DNA from: Hemicordylus capensis
Lineage: Eukaryota > Chordata > Lepidosauria > Squamata > Cordylidae
Assembly (NCBI RefSeq): GCF_027244095.1
Contig: NC_069658.1
Span: 264,314,687-264,378,686, forward strand
Reading direction: 5' to 3'
DNA: 64,000 nt
Made by a program: the position numbers and the translations under genes. Under the pieces are notes generated by a model. It was given only the letters and a program-made list of their open reading frames with translations. It was not told the DNA's origin and ran no database searches. Positions 50,765 to 61,212 of the stretch are shown here, piece after piece (the first letter of the stretch is position 1; each line of letters begins with the position of its first letter).

Positions 50765-51186
50765 TCTAGACCCATTTCAAACGGGCCTTTGGGTGGGCTA
50801 TGGGGTGGAGATTGCCTTGGTAGGCCTGATGGATGATCTCCAATTGGGAATTGACAAAGGGAGTGTGACTCTGTTGGTTCTTTTGGATCTCTTGGCGGCT
50901 TTGGAGACTATTGACTATAGTATCCTTTTGGAACATCTGAGGGGATTGGGGGTGGGAGGTACTGCTTTGCAGTGGTTCCGCTCCTATGTTACGGGCAGAT
51001 TCCAGATGGTGTCCCTTGGAGACTGTTGTTCTTTCAAATCAAAACTCTCCTATGATGTCCCTCAGGGCTCCATATTGTCTCCAATGTTGTTTAACATCTA
51101 CATGAAACTGCTGGGAGAGATCATCAGGAGATTTGATGTAGGGTGTTATCAGTATGCTGATGACACCCAAATCTATTTCTCCATGT

Positions 51187-51432
51187 CATCATTATTATTA
51201 TTATTTATTATTATTATTTTTACATTTATATCCCACTCTTCCTCCAAGGAGCCCAGAGCGGTGTACTACATACTTGAGTTTCTCTTTCACAACAACCCTG
51301 TGAAGTAGGTTAGGCTGAGAAAGACGTGACTGGCCCAGAGTCACCCAGCTAGTTTTCATGGCTGAATGGGGATTTGAACTCGGGTCTCCCCGGTCCTAGT
51401 CCAGCACTCTAACCACTACACCACGCTGGCAT
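51187..51432 (-). repeat. tRNA-derived SINE with L2-like end, nested in an L2
   Basis: On the minus strand: A-box region gtggtgtagtggttagagtg, B-box gagttcaaatcccc, 3' stem ccgctct/agagtgg and ATA-rich tail. It interrupts the L2 YADD-coding region shortly after YADDTQIYF. Confidence 0.8.
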
Positions 51433-51764
51433 CATCAGGAGAAGGCATAACCTCCCTAGATGCCTGCCTGGAGGCAGTAATGGGCTGGATGAGGGATAAC
51501 AAACTGAGGCTGTATCCAGATAAGACGGAGGCACTTATTCAAAAAGGCACTGAAGACACATTTTCCCACCAAGGCTTTTAATTAGTTCTATGGTTTTCTA
51601 CTTTTAATGTTGGTTTTAAATTATTTTAATGTTAATGATTTTAATGTTTAAATGATTTTAACTGTTTAATTGATTTAGTTTTGATTTTAATTGTTAATTG
51701 ATTTGGTTTGTTTTTATTTTGATGTAAACAGCCCTGAGCCATTTTTGGAAGTGTGGTATATAAA

Positions 51765-51820
<56 letters not shown>
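51765..51820 (+). repeat. (AGAT)n tail of the L2
   Basis: Fourteen or so uninterrupted AGAT units directly after the L2 3' end. Confidence 0.9.
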
Positions 51821-51821
51821 C

Positions 51822-51925
51822 TATTATGAATCTCAGGAGGCAGGGTGTTCCATAAGGAGCGGGCAGCAACAGAGAAGGCGCTCCCACGAGCCCGGGGCCC
51901 ATGCACCTCCCCTGGGCCCAGAACT

Positions 51926-51926
<1 letters not shown>
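51822..51926 (-). mobile_element. L2-like C-terminal fragment, antisense
   Basis: The minus strand encodes ARGSAFSVAARSLWNTLPPEI, the conserved C-terminal LINE motif. It is bounded by the AGAT run and the ATC run. Confidence 0.6.

Positions 51927-51970
<44 letters not shown>
51925..51970 (+). repeat. (ATC)n microsatellite at the R4 LINE 5' border
   Basis: About 15 ATC units directly before the 5' region of the R4/Dong element. Confidence 0.9.
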
Positions 51971-54900
51971 TCCCAGTGAGGCACTACCTTGGCGTGGTTG
52001 TGGGCTTGCGTGCTCTGAGGAAGGTGAGAGCTATGCCAGAGGTCCAACCATACTGGACAGGTCTCACCAGAGGAGCCAGACAAAGAGTGCCTCTCCCATC
52101 AACAATAGGGTGAGACGTAACTTTAAAAAATCTATACCGGATCGGTCGTCGCCCGGGTCAACAAGGACCGCGCCAGGTGCTGGAGTCCCTGGACATCTGG
52201 TGGCAAGTGGGTAACAGGACTCAGGATCTTCAGTTGAGCAACCAGGGCTGGAGACTGCAAGGTTACTGGAAGAAACGTCACTTAACCAGAAAAAATATAC
52301 AAAAAATGCCAACAAGGAAATAATGCTCTGCTATTACAAGTCTAGTCCAACTAGAAGAGGTTATTTAAAAAGAATGTACCAAATTTGGAAAGAGAAGCAT
52401 CCAGATACAGAAATCACAGAACAAAGGCTAGCAGACCAGAGAAGATTCATAATAAGAAATAAAGTATTCACAGGAGTTGAGCTGGAAGAACTGCAAAGAG
52501 CAACACAGGCTCAAGATATGGAAGAAGAATTACCACCAACTGAAGAAGTTGCTCAGGCACAGGTGGAGGAGGTGTTGGAAATAGAGGATGCCACTGTTGC
52601 TGAACAGTTTCAAAATCAAAACCAGGCAACCTCCCCTTTGCCTTCACCTCAAAAACCCAAATGCCATTTAACAGAAAAGCAACAAGAACTAAAGCAAAAA
52701 ATAACTGAGCACATAAAACCAAACAACCACCAGGGTTCGACTTCCAGCTCTAAAAACAGTTGCCAAAAGACAACTTGCTCAGGCATTAAAAGATGTCAAT
52801 GCCGCTCTTGCAGAAATAACAACCAATAATTTGCAAGAAACAAACCAACTAGTGTACAGTGCAGCAACAATAACAACATAAGATCTCAGATATAAGATCA
52901 GTGGACCTGTAAAAAAAGAAAGTAGCACATCACCTAAATGGAAGATTAGATTAGAAAATAAAATCACAAGGCTTAGATCAGATGCTAGTAAATTGAAAGA
53001 TATGAAAGACAAGAAGCTGAAGAATGAAAACACCAAACAGTATCTGATCCAAAAATACCACCTCGATTTAAGGAAAATTAGAGAAGTCCTGGAAATAATA
53101 AAGCAGCAAATAACAGCAGTGTCAAAGAAGATTAGTAGATACAAAGCCAGAATTACACAACACAGGCAGAATCTCCAATTCCAGTCGAATCAGAGTCATT
53201 TCTACCAAAGCATAGAAGGAGAAACTGTAAGAAACATAGAAACACCAAATAAAGAAGAAACAGTGCAATTCTGGGGGAAATTATGGGACAATCCAATAGA
53301 TTATAATAAAAGAGCAGGCTGGGTGAAAGAGGTCAAAAAATGTAACCAACAAATGCAAGATCTAATAATAACACCAGAATTAATAAGTAAAAGAGCAAAG
53401 AAAAATAAAAATTGGACTGCACCAGGCGACGATGAACTGCATGGCTTTTGGCTTAAACACATAACAAGCCTTCATAAACAACTTTCAAAACAGTTCAATC
53501 ACATTTTGCAAGGAGGTGATATTGAACAATGGCTAACAACTGGGAAAACTCATCTCATCATGAAAGACCCAGCAAAAGGTGCAGTTCCAAGTAATTATAA
53601 ACCGATAACCTGCCTGCCAACCATGTTCAAATTATTAACTGGAATAATAGCAGATTAAGTTATGCAACACTTATTAACTAACAAACTGCTTCCAGTTGAA
53701 CAGAAAGGAAATTGTCCAAACACCAGAGGCACAAAAGACCAGCTGCTGATTGAAAAAATAGTTTTAGAAAATTGCAAGAGAAGAAAAACAAATCTAAGTG
53801 TTGCATGGACTGACTACAAGAAAGCCTTTGACTCATTGCCTCACACATGGATATTAAAATGTTTAGAAACAACTGGTGTCAGCAAAAAATTCAGATATTT
53901 ATTAAAATAGCAATGAGCATGTGGAGTACACAGTAAACAATCAATGGTGAGACACTTGGACAGGTTAGCATTAGAAGAGGTATTTTCCAAGGGGACTCAC
54001 TATCCCCTCTGTTGTTTGTAATCGCCATGACTCCACTTTCACAAATACTAAACAAAACAGGCCTCGGATACCAAACATCTAAAACATCAAGTCAAATAAA
54101 CCATCTGCTGTGCATGGACGATCTGAAGTTGTATGGAAAGTCCCAGTCAGAAATTGAATCACTGCTAAACACTGTCCGTATATTCAGTAGCGACATAGCA
54201 ATGGAGTTTGGACTAGACAAGTGTGCTGTATTAATAATGAACAGAGGAAAAATAAGAAAAACAGAAGGAATAGAACTGCCCAATGGAAGCAACATCAAGA
54301 ACCTGGAAGATAAAGAACATTACAAATACTTGGGCATTCTCCAGGCTGATAACATTGCACATGCTGAAGTTAAAAGAAAAATTGGAAGTGAATACATCAG
54401 GAGAATTAGAAAAATCCTCACATCCAAACTCAATGGCGGGAACACCATACAAGCCATAAACACTTGGGCTATACCTGTTATCAGTTACACTGCAGGAATA
54501 ATAGACTGGACCCAGGCAGAGCTAGAGACGCTAGATCGTAAGACCAGGAAAATCATGACCATCAAATCATGCTCTGCACCCCCGCAGTGATGTAGATAGG
54601 CTATACCTTCCTCGCAGCTCAGGTGGAAGAGGAATGCTGCAAGTCCATCAAACAGTAGAGGAGGAGAAAAGAGGCCTTGAAGAATATATAAAGGACAGTG
54701 AAGAAGATGCACTTCAAATGGTCAATAACGCGAAACTATTCAACACCAATGAAAGAAAGCAGGCCTACAAGAAACAACAAGTCAAGAACCGAGCAGAAAA
54801 ATGGAAAAATAAGCCCCTGCATGGTCAATATTTGCACAATATAAGTGGAAAATCAGACATCACCAAGACCTGGCAGTGGCTTAAGAATGGCAACTTGAAA

Positions 54901-55690
54901 AAAGAAACTGAGGGTTTAATACTGGCTGCACAAGAACAGGCCCTAAGAACAAATGCAATAAGAGCAAAAGTAGATCAACGACAAACAGCAAGTACCGCCT
55001 TTGTAAAGAAGCAGATGAAACAGTGGACCACCTAATCAGCTGTTGTAAAAAGATCGCACAGACTGACTACGAACAAAGGAATGACAAAGGCAGCAGGGAT
55101 GATACACTGGAACATCTGCAAAAAATACAAGCTACCTGTAGCTAAAAACTGGTGGGACCATCAAATTGAAAAAGTTGTTGAAAATGAAGATGCAAAAAGA
55201 TTATGGGACTTCCGACTACAAACAGACAAACATCTGCCACACAATACACCAGATATAACTGTAGCTGAGAAGAAAGAAAAACAAGTCAAAATAATCGACA
55301 TAGCAATACCAGGGGATAGCAGAATAGAAGAAAAAGAAATGGAAAAAAATCACCAAATACAAAGATCTACAAATTGAAATTGAAAGGCTGTGGCAGAAAA
55401 ATACCCAAATAATCCCAGTAGTCATTGGCGCCCTGGGTGCAGTTCCAAAAGACCTTGAAGAGCATCTCAACACAATAGGGGCCACAGAAATCACCACCAG
55501 CCAATTACAAAAAGCAGCTTTACTGGGAACAGCCTATATTTTGCGACGATATCTATAACAACAGCAACAACATTGACAATAAAATTCAGCCATCCCAGGT
55601 CCATGGGAAGGACTCGATGTCTGGATAAAACAAACCAGTCAATAACACCTGTCTGACTGGGTAAGTAAGTAAGTAAATAAATAATAAAAT
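51971..55690 (+). mobile_element. R4/Dong-clade LINE, long but broken
   Basis: A 5' region (51971-52322), an N-terminal segment (52323-52829, Gln/Glu-rich), then a reverse transcriptase (52993-54590) with [45 protein letters not shown] and LCMDDLKLYG (the YMDD box with Cys for Tyr). After it come the thumb region (54012-54590), a C-terminal part (54634-55035) and a restriction-like endonuclease (55081-55377, IIDIAIPGDSRIEEKE; then IPVVIGALGAVP). At least four stops or frame changes separate these pieces, so it is inactive. The 3' end carries (TAAG)n and (TAAA)n units at ~55662-55690. Confidence 0.85.
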
Positions 55691-55811
55691 CTGAAACCCC
55701 TCACAAACTACTGTACAAATACAAAATTAACATCAAGATGCTGCCTACAATGAGAGAGAAAGAGAGAAGGACAAGGAAAAGGGAGCAAGGAAATACCATA
55801 TAAAAAGAGAA

Positions 55812-55925
55812 ACACAAAGTTTAGCACATAAGGGCCTTGCTGGATCAGGCTCACCCAAGGCCTATCTAGTCCAGCACCCTGTTTCACACAGTGGTGCACT
55901 AGATACCTTGGGAAGCCGCATAGTA
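55812..55925 (-). mobile_element. CR1 3' UTR fragment
   Basis: Matches the CR1 3' UTR at 11393-11510 (ttgctggatcaggctcaccc, tctagtccagcaccctgttt). Confidence 0.75.
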
Positions 55926-55929
55926 CGTT

Positions 55930-57250
55930 GTCCATAGTATGTTATGTTTTTAAACTGTTTTGGGATCTTTTGTTGAAAAGTAGTATATAAATATTCATTG
56001 TTGTTTTTAAGGTTAGTTCTCTAAGATGTTGTTTAGTGCACAGGGCACTAAGGTTTTACAAGGTTCAATTCCTTTCCTTAGGTTTCTATAAGTTAAATAT
56101 CTGAGTGGGATGTGGGTGGATGCATCTCGACTCTATTCAAATGCATGTAAATGCATGCACCTATAGGCATGAGAAGCAATGTGCCAGTTGCCTCCCATTT
56201 CTCGTCTTCCCCATAACTGCTTATCGAGATAGTGTTGTTTATTTGATTTTTAGCCTGTTCTCTTCCAAGGGCTCGAAGCAGCTTACATAAGCTGCTGAAC
56301 ATCAACTGTCCCCGTTTTCTGGTACTTGTCGTAGATCACCCCCCCTTTTTTTGCCTCTTTGAAATACCTTGTTAAAAAGTTTTGGTGTGAGTTGCTATAA
56401 GTGTCATTCTTCGGGATTTAACTTTCTCAGAATTATAGGAGCTCAGATTGCAGTCAAACTCACTTTCTAAGGAGTAAGCCCTGTTGAAGACAGGGGATTT
56501 GCTTCGGAATGAACCTGGGTAGGATTGCGGGGGGGTGGGGCGTATTAGAGGAAGGAGTGGATATACCTCTTATCTCTAAGCCAGCTACTTCTGAAGGGAT
56601 TCTAGGTGTTAAATTTCTGAGTGGATAGCGCACAGGCACGTACATGTATGAGCATGAACCCTAAAGTACTGTGTTGTGCACAGCCTGCCATTTTCGCACA
56701 GTGCAACTGCTGAGATATATTTTGAACTGTTGATGCTATAGGACAACTCTGCCCTTTAAAGTATGACTTTAACCAAAATGACTTCAACCATCCCACCCTC
56801 CCCTCCCCAGTGGGCTTTTAAATCAATGGGTTATTATGGAGCCAACCAGTAAGGCACACAGCAGGCGGTGAAGCAGAGTCCTTCAGGGCTACATGTCATA
56901 GTAGGGCAGTGAGCCATGTTATGAACATGGGCGTGTTGAGGTATAGATCCTTTTGTTCCTGCTTGAAATCTTGAAGGAGACGCTTGCAGCTATTCGTCAG
57001 GGCTGGCCTGATCCTCAAGCAGGCGAAGCAGCAGGCTGCTTGAGGTGGGAAATTGCAGGCCAGTTCTCAGGGGTGGGGTAGGGCAGTGCCCACATCACCC
57101 TTCCTTGCCATCGATGGCCTGTAGAGGAAGGAAAACGAAATGGCCTCGTGAGGCTTTCCCTCTTCTTTTCCTAATGGGGGCATGACTGAGGTTTCTAAAA
57201 TTATGCATGGTGTGGACAGAGAGGGAACTTCTTCTTCTTTCGCAGCTCTA
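55930..57250. other. Intergenic, mostly unrecognised
   Basis: No exon, RNA gene or clear repeat apart from weak LINE-tail-like stretches near 55935-55995 and 56220-56290. Confidence 0.35.
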
Positions 57251-57261
57251 GAACACAAGGT

Positions 57262-57877
57262 CATCTAGTGAAAGTGTTTGGTCGAAGATGTAGAGTGTCC
57301 AGAAGAGAGTACTCCTTCACCACACAGCACATAATTAATCTGTGGAACTCACTGCCGCAAGACATGGCGATGACTACCAGCTTGGATTGCTTTAAAAATG
57401 CGGCTTAGACAAATTCAAAGTGGACAAGTCTGTCAATGGCTACTAGTCTGGATGGCTAGCTCTCTGACAACTTTTAAAAAGACAGTTAAGACACATTTGT
57501 CCACCCAGGCTTTTAATGAGATTTACAGTTTTCACAGTTTTCACATTGGGTTGAATTTTAAATGGTGACAATGTTTTAGTTCTGTTTTCATTTGTACTGT
57601 TTTTTTATTGTAAACTGCCCAGAGACATAGGTTTGCGGCTGTGTATAAATCTACTAAACAAACAAGCAAATAACATAGGCTTCCTTCAGGATGCCTCTGT
57701 GTACTAGTTGCAGAGAAGCAATGGAAGGAAAGGGAGAGGAGGATGCCTCGCCTGCTGGCTGGCTGGCTGCCTGCCTCCCCACCCCCAGGGGCTTCCAGTT
57801 GGGTGCTGTGGGAAGCAGGCTGCTGTACTGGATGGATGGTGGGCCTGACCTGCAAGGATCTTCCTATGTCCTTGTAC
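57262..57877 (+). mobile_element. CR1 C-terminus and 3' UTR, split by an L2 tail
   Basis: CR1 C-terminal coding and UTR remnants (aattaatctgtggaactcac, tggctactagtctggatggc) resume after the insertion with gatgcctctgtgtactagtt and end near tatgtccttg. Confidence 0.7.
57440..57668 (+). mobile_element. L2 3' fragment nested in CR1
   Basis: Landmarks cacccaggcttttaatgaga and attgtaaactgcccagagac, ending in aaacaaacaagcaaat. Confidence 0.65.
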
Positions 57878-57879
57878 AG

Positions 57880-58790
57880 TAGAAAAGGAAGGGAGTGAGG
57901 AAGGGGGAGGAATCGGAAAGAACTGCAGAGTGTGTGTGATTTTAATAGGAGAAAGGAGGGGTGGGGAGAGGGGAGCATTTAGAATGCATTACTGGCAGAA
58001 AATGACATGGACAGGCACTGATCCCAGTTAATATGCCTAGGCTGCATCCCTATACCCACTTATTTGGAAATAAACCCCATTGAGCAAAGTGGGCATTACT
58101 TTTGCAAGAAAAGGGATACGAGTCAGTCAGTGTTTTGTTTGTCTTTTTAAATTAAAGGAAACTGTTACGATCCATGATCATCCCCATACTCAGCTGCTAC
58201 AGCTTCAGCTGCCAAAGGCAGAGGGGTGATGGCCAAGCCGCGGCACAGAACATAGAGCCGTGGGAGAAGGAGCTTCCCAAAATGTGCAGAGGAGTTGGGG
58301 GAGGACTCCGCTGGTGTTCTTTGCGATGAGAAGAATAAGCTTTGCAAACGCACACATGTCCCTGTTTCCGCATGTGAAATGTTGGCAGCTCTGGCTGTAT
58401 CCTCAGAATCCACTGGCACGGAGCAGCCTCATTCTGGCTCTGCTCCTGAAACCACGCACAGAGAGAGAGAGAGAGAGAGAGAGGCCGTCACAGTGAGGTT
58501 GCCAGCAGCCGCCGTGCCATTCTGCTCTGTACAGTCTGTACTTTGGAATGTTTGACCCACCCACCTGTGCCTCGCGCAGAACATGAAGCCAATCTGCAGA
58601 TTAGTCCCCATGAAGACACTGCTTGTCTCAACTGTAAAAAACCCTCCCCGCCCCATCCAAGAACCTAGTCACTTGAATGCCACTCTGGTGCCATAGAAAG
58701 TGTTGTTGGCCCTGGATAGAAGAAACTGAAACAGGCTTAGATCTAGGCAGAGCGGCACTTTTAAAGTGGTGGTACTCTTGTAGTTAGTAG
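57880..58790. other. Intergenic, unrecognised
   Basis: No recognised element other than a (GA)n run at 58460-58483. Confidence 0.35.
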
Positions 58791-58794
58791 GAGG

Positions 58795-58985
58795 ATGGAT
58801 AGCAACTGTTCCTGTTCAGCTCCGCAGAGCATCTTTTCTGGTGACTGCTGCTGGTACCTCCCTTGGGTTTCTTTTCAGATTGTGAAGCTTTTGGGGGCCG
58901 GGAAGCATTTCTTGTGCTAAGTAAACTACTCTGAGACTTCTTTTTTTTGTTGAAAAGAGGTATATCTGAATATACTACTAATATA
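58795..58985 (+). repeat. LINE-tail-like interspersed repeat
   Basis: Landmarks tgactgctgctggtacctcc, tttcttttcagattgtgaag and agtaaactactctgagac match the family at 31270-31445. Confidence 0.55.
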
Positions 58986-59040
58986 ATATACTAATCTACT
59001 ACATACATGATCCCCACCCCCACTTTTATATGATCCCCAC

Positions 59041-59463
59041 CGCACGTTGAGGTCATCTGAGGAGGTTCGTCTCCAGTTACCACCGGTTTGTTTGGTGGCG
59101 ACTCAGAGGCGGGCCTTCTCTGTGGCTGCTCCCGGACTGTGGAATGCACTCCCAGCAGAAATTCGCAATCTTAATTCCTTACTGACCTTCAAGAGAGCCC
59201 TTAAACCCATCTGTTTGGCCTGGCCTTTCAGGGTTTTTAATTAGTTTTAATTGTTTTAATGCTAACCTGGTTTTCAGGGTTTTAATTGTTACGATAGTTT
59301 AATTGTTTTTTAAGATGTTTTTTAATTGGTGTTAATATTTATATCTCTATTTTAATTATTGTTGGTTTTAATAGTTTCTGTTTTTAATTGTAAACCGCCC
59401 TGAGCCATTTTGGAAGGGCGGTATAAAAATCGAATAAACAAACAAACAAACAAACAAACAAAC
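59041..59463 (+). mobile_element. L2 LINE 3' end with (AAAC)n tail
   Basis: Encodes LQLPPVCLVATQRRAFSVAA then GLWNALPAEIRNL, the C-terminal L2 motif. The 3' end has stem ccgccct/agggcgg, then tataaaaatcgaat and (AAAC)n. Confidence 0.85.
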
Positions 59464-60410
59464 TTACTTAATATACTAATAATATAAAAAGTAGTATATC
59501 TTAAAACTACTTTGATAAATATTACAACTAACTAACTAATTAAAGTCTAAATCCCACCTATTATGCTCAATGGGTATCTTCATTTATTTGCCATCATTCG
59601 CCTTAAACAATCTCACCAATTTATGTTTAGTGTATGTACAATCTGTGTACAGTTTATGCATATACAGCTGTATGCATATGCAGTTATTCACACATCATGG
59701 TGAATGAATGTATGTACAGTAGTATATTTCCTGTCTGTATCCGGCATTTGTGGGACCTGCACCTGAGGTTCATTTTTAAATTCAGTGCATGCTCAGTCAT
59801 TCACACAAAATGTATACATGTGTACAGCCACCTGTACGCGTGTACAAAATAATGTCTGAATAAGGCTTTTTGTCATATATTCACACACATACACACAGTC
59901 AAATAGGGTGTGTGTGTGTGTATAATAAAATGTTTATAGTCAAATAGGACAGATCGAAGTATACTATTCTGACCTTCATGAAGAAGTACAAATGTGAGAA
60001 ATAAACAAAACTATCAACTTTTTAAAAATGTCAATGGAATTCACCCCACAAATGGCCTTTATTTTGTGGTCCCTGGGATATCTGAAACATAGGCTGTCTA
60101 TTCTGCCCTATAGACCTTTATTCTGAAATTATGGACTATCCCTTAAAAATTAAAAATATCCCATAAATGAACAGACCTCTTGGAACTGTCTGTGCTTGCT
60201 GTGACTGTGCAGAAAAAAACTCCCTATTCTGTCCTTATTTTTGCATTTTAAAAATGCCTTGTCAAAACTGTTTGTATAAATTGCTAGCATTGGCTTTCTG
60301 GAGGGTTATCTCTCTCCCCAGAGTCTCTAGATATTAAATCTGAGTGGATAAATGGAGGCATCTTGTCTTGAGTTTACCTCCTCCATGTCTCTCTCCCCCA
60401 CCCCTGCAAC
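59464..60410. other. Intergenic, unrecognised
   Basis: AT-rich. Stretches rich in tgtacatgcat-like units (59630-59860) resemble the sequence around 340-375. Confidence 0.35.
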
Positions 60411-60412
60411 AC

Positions 60413-60823
60413 ATTTATATTTGCATCTCACTGTTTCACCAAAGAGCCTCAATGGTTATGTTTCTCCTCACAACAACCCTGTGAGGTAGGTTAGGCTGCG
60501 AGAGAAGTGACTGTCCCAGGGTCAGTCAGTGGATTTCATGGCTGAATGGGGATTTGAACTCGGGTCTCCCTGGTCCTAGGCCACCTAATGGTGCAGTGGG
60601 GAAGTAACTTGCCTAGGGAGCAAGAGGTTGTTGGTTCAAATCCCCACCTATTTCAGGCAGCAGCGATCTAGGAAGATGGTGAAAAGCATCATCTCATACT
60701 GCGTGGGAGGAGGCTATGGTAATCCCCTCCTGTATTCTACCAAAGACAACCACAGGGCTCTGTGGGTGCCAGGAGTCGACACCGACTCGACACAACTTTA
60801 CCGTTACCTCCCTGGTCTTAAGG
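60413..60823 (-). repeat. tRNA-derived SINE, antisense, split by a Sauria SINE
   Basis: Minus-strand copy of the L2-tailed SINE family (gatttgaactcgggtctccc on the plus strand). The remaining head lies after the insertion. Confidence 0.7.
60581..60807 (+). repeat. Sauria-type SINE inserted into another SINE
   Basis: Starts ccacctaatggtgcagtggg, ends acacaactttaccgtta. Flanked by ctccctggtcctagg (60566-60580) and ctccctggtcttaagg (60808-60823), an imperfect ~15-base duplication. Confidence 0.85.
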
Positions 60824-60944
60824 CACCAAACTATGCACAGTCTGACATTCACACCCTCTGACTTCTGCAATACATTATGATCTCCTGAAAACATATAGGA
60901 CAACTGTGTTTTTAAAATAGATCCATCAGTAAAAGGGGGTGGAG

Positions 60945-61212
60945 AGCCGGTTTTGCGGAAGGGTCCCCTTTGCTAAGTAGGGTTTATCTTTTGGATGGGT
61001 GACTATGCGTAAGCCCTGTCTGCTGTAAGATATTCCCTTTAGGAGATGGAGGCCATAGCGGGGTGGTAGAGCATCTGCTTAGCATGCAGAAAGTCCTGGG
61101 TTCAATCCCCAGCATCTCCTGGTAGGACTGAGAAAAATCTCTGCCTGCTGCCAGGTCAGTCATTACTGATCTGGATGGACTTGGTATAAGGCTGCTTCCT
61201 GTGTTCTTATAA
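60945..61212 (+). repeat. Chimeric SINE: 5S-like head plus tRNA-Ala head on a shared tail
   Basis: 5S-like sequence (tttgctaagtagggtt, tggatgggtgac) is followed at 61053-61121 by a tRNA-Ala-like unit (ggtggtagagcatctgctta, AGC anticodon at 61081-61083, ggttcaatcccc) and then the common SINE tail ending aaggctgcttcctgtgttc. Confidence 0.75.

Larger units (their letters stand above)
50286..51766 (+). mobile_element. 5'-truncated L2 LINE with two nested insertions
   Basis: Encodes reverse-transcriptase fragments (VIEKVVASQLQVVLEETDYL, then YDVPQGSILSPMLFNIYMK and YQYADDTQIYF by 51178), closely related to the L2 at 11620-13357. It continues after the SINE (gcctgcctggaggcagtaat) and, past an internal deletion near 51537-51545, reaches a 3' end with ggtatataaaa and an (AGAT)n tail. 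Insertions: hAT MITE 50369-50764 and SINE 51187-51432. Confidence 0.85.

Noticed and set aside
61053-61121. Possible functional tRNA-Ala (AGC) gene
   Set aside because: Mismatched stems and direct continuation into a SINE tail show it is a SINE head.
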